From Pseudomonadota bacterium (GTDB lineage Bacteria; Pseudomonadota; Alphaproteobacteria; Rhizobiales; Hyphomicrobiaceae), in the NCBI GenBank assembly GCA_023430315.1, contig JAEZAW010000032.1, positions 1-12,555 on the forward strand: 12,555 bases of DNA, given 5' to 3'. Below are positions 10,988 to 12,555 of the stretch, piece after piece. The notes beneath the pieces are model-generated. The model did no database searches, had not been told where the DNA came from, and saw only the letters and a program-made list of their open reading frames with translations. Position numbers and translations under genes: made by a program. Numbering within the stretch: position 1 is the stretch's first letter; the number at the start of each line of letters is the position of its first letter.

Positions 10988-11902
10988 ATGGAATTCGGCC
11001 AGAAGGCACCGGCGGCCGCAGGCGTCGGCGGTGACGTGATCAAGGACACCACGACTGCGGGCTTCATGAAAGACGTCATCGAGGCGTCGAAAGCGCAGCC
11101 GGTCATCGTGGATTTCTGGGCGCCCTGGTGCGGCCCCTGCAAACAGCTCACGCCGATCCTCGAAAAGGTCGTGCGCGCGGCTGGCGGCAAAGTGCGCCTC
11201 GTGAAGATCAACATCGACGAGCATCCGGCCATCGCTCAGCAGCTTCGCGTGCAGTCGATCCCGACGGTCTATGCCTTCCTCGATGGCCGCCCGGTCGACG
11301 GTTTCGCCGGCGCGCAGCCCGAGAGCCAGATCAAGGCCTTTGTCGATCGCCTCGTCGGCGACGCCGGTGCGGCAGACCTCGAGCACGCCATTTCGGAGGG
11401 CGAGAAGGCCTTCGAAGAAGGCGATCTCCAGACGGCTGCTGAGATCTTCGCGGCCGTGCTTCAGGAGGAGCCCGACAACATCAAGGCGCTCGCCGGTCTC
11501 GCGCGCTGCTATCTCAAGACGGGCGATCTCGAGCGCGCCGAGCAGACACTCGAGCTCGCGCCGCCCGAGAAGCGCGATGCCGCCCCGCTCGCGAGCGTGC
11601 GCGCGGCTCTCGGCCTTGCGAAGCGTGGCCAGCAAGGTGGCGGCAATCTCGGTGAGTTGAAGGCCAAGATCGACGCCAATCCAGCGGATCATCAGGCACG
11701 CATCGATCTCGCGACGGCGCTCGCCGCCAACGGCGATAAAGAGGACGCGGTTACCCAACTCCTCGAAAGCTTCCGCCGCGACCGCAAGTGGAACGAGGAA
11801 GCGGCGAGAAAGCAGCTCGTGGAGTTTTTCGACGCCTGGGGTCCCAAGGACCCGGCAACGCTCGACGGTCGGCGCCGCCTGTCGTCCCTGCTGTTCTCGT
11901 GA
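10988..11902 (+). CDS. cnoX: Thioredoxin-TPR protein (CnoX/YbbN-type chaperedoxin)
   Basis: This 304-residue cytoplasmic protein joins an N-terminal thioredoxin domain (about 17-123) to a C-terminal tetratricopeptide region (about 128-303). The family (CnoX, formerly YbbN) protects unfolded proteins and hands them to GroEL/ES and DnaK. The thioredoxin domain has a full active site, VDFWAPWCGPC (C48, C51), and the cis-proline P92 in SIPTVYAF. E. coli YbbN lacks the CxxC, so this version should be redox active. The helical part shows TPR-like spacing (EGEKAFEEGDLQTAAEIF, then LARCYLKTGDLERAEQTL, then IDLATALAANGDKEDAV). No signal peptide is present. The gene sits 35 nt after the editing-protein gene and 48 nt before the LON-domain gene. 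A plain thioredoxin is excluded by the length and TPR region. The exact client role is inferred from the family. Confidence 0.92.
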   Translation: MEFGQKAPAAAGVGGDVIKDTTTAGFMKDVIEASKAQPVIVDFWAPWCGPCKQLTPILEKVVRAAGGKVRLVKINIDEHPAIAQQLRVQSIPTVYAFLDGRPVDGFAGAQPESQIKAFVDRLVGDAGAADLEHAISEGEKAFEEGDLQTAAEIFAAVLQEEPDNIKALAGLARCYLKTGDLERAEQTLELAPPEKRDAAPLASVRAALGLAKRGQQGGGNLGELKAKIDANPADHQARIDLATALAANGDKEDAVTQLLESFRRDRKWNEEAARKQLVEFFDAWGPKDPATLDGRRRLSSLLFS

Positions 11903-11950
11903 CGTGAAGGCCGCGCCGCACAGGCGGATCGCCACAGGAGTACGTTACGC

Positions 11951-12555
11951 GTGAAGTTTCTGGAGCAATATCGTTCGCCATCGGATCTACCGGCCCGCAT
12001 ACCGGTGTTTCCGCTGCTTGGCGCGATTGCGCTCCCACGCACCACACTGCCGCTCAACGTCTTCGAGCCGCGCTACCTTGCCATGGTCGATGACGTTCTC
12101 CGCGGCGAGCGCATCATCGGCGTCATCCAGCCGACCGGCGACGGTGGCAGCACCGGCTCGCCGTCATCGCGTACGGCGCCGCTGCAGGCCGTCGGCTGCG
12201 CGGCACGGCTCTCCGCCTTCCAGGAGCAGTCCGACGGACGTCTGCTGATCACACTGACGGGGATCTGCCGTTTCGATATTACCGGCGAGGCCCAGGGCGG
12301 CGCGCCCTATCGCACGCTCGACGTTTCATACGATCGCTTTGCCGATGATCTCGTGGCCGCCATTGGCGCCGGTGACGTGCCGCGCGACCGCCTTCTGGCC
12401 GTTCTCCAGCGCTATCTCAATGCTCGAAACCTGAAACCCGACTGGGAAGCCATCGAGCAGTCGGAGAACGAGGATCTGGTCAACGGGCTTTCCATTGCCG
12501 GGCCCTTCGCGCCACCGGAGAAGCAAGCCCTGCTCGAAGCGCCCACGCTCGCCGA
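11951..12555 (+). CDS. LON substrate-binding-domain protein, 3' end outside window
   Basis: The frame begins at a GTG (11951) with AGGAG (11936-11940) 10 nt upstream. It stays open for 201 codons to the window end, so the gene is partial. The product starts MKFLEQYRSPSDLP and then shows the LON N-terminal domain signature: IPVFPLLGAIALPRTTLPL, then NVFEPRYLAMVDDVL (from about 37), then GRLLITLTGICRFDI (from about 96). These free-standing proteins have only the substrate-recognition domain of the Lon protease, with neither the AAA+ nor the peptidase part. Their job is not well defined. In Hyphomicrobiales this gene commonly follows a thioredoxin-TPR gene, as it does here. A full-length Lon is unlikely in this context, but the cut prevents certainty. 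The 48-nt gap suggests the same transcript as the gene before it. Confidence 0.88.
   Translation, partial: MKFLEQYRSPSDLPARIPVFPLLGAIALPRTTLPLNVFEPRYLAMVDDVLRGERIIGVIQPTGDGGSTGSPSSRTAPLQAVGCAARLSAFQEQSDGRLLITLTGICRFDITGEAQGGAPYRTLDVSYDRFADDLVAAIGAGDVPRDRLLAVLQRYLNARNLKPDWEAIEQSENEDLVNGLSIAGPFAPPEKQALLEAPTLA

Overview
The window is GC-rich chromosomal DNA from an alphaproteobacterium, most likely of the Hyphomicrobiales (Rhizobiales). The grounds are the Azospirillum-like GltB with a 36-residue propeptide, the free-standing prolyl-tRNA editing protein, the thioredoxin-TPR protein with an intact WCGPC, and the LON-domain gene after it. I see no rRNA, tRNA, CRISPR array, insertion sequence or phage gene. 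It looks like core chromosome, not an accessory island. The organism assignment is an inference from gene content.

Left part (1-3050): a 14-helix DHA2-type MFS exporter gene on the minus strand faces away from a D-2-hydroxyacid dehydrogenase gene on the plus strand. The 229-nt gap between them carries a plausible promoter and a palindrome. A short minus-strand gene for a two-helix membrane protein converges on the dehydrogenase gene with only 7 nt between stop codons, and a perfect 11-bp hairpin lies at that junction.

Intergenic leader (3050-3555): about 500 nt without a convincing protein gene. It is unusually rich in inverted repeats, including two upstream segments that can each pair with the same downstream segment. 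That is the geometry of an attenuator or switch ahead of gltB, but nothing here proves that it is transcribed.

Right part (3556-12555): six plus-strand genes with gaps of 4, 38, 8, 35 and 48 nt, probably one operon. The order is gltB (large subunit of NADPH-glutamate synthase), a glutathione S-transferase-family gene, gltD (small subunit), a YbaK/ProXp-ala-type prolyl-tRNA editing protein, a CnoX/YbbN-type thioredoxin-TPR protein, and a LON substrate-binding-domain protein cut off by the window end. GltB and GltD together make glutamate from glutamine and 2-oxoglutarate; the remaining genes point to thiol and protein-quality functions. The GST gene lying inside the glutamate synthase pair is the most distinctive arrangement.

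I found no clearly new system. The best leads are the gltB leader structures, the gltB-GST-gltD order and the lysine-rich GltB tail.
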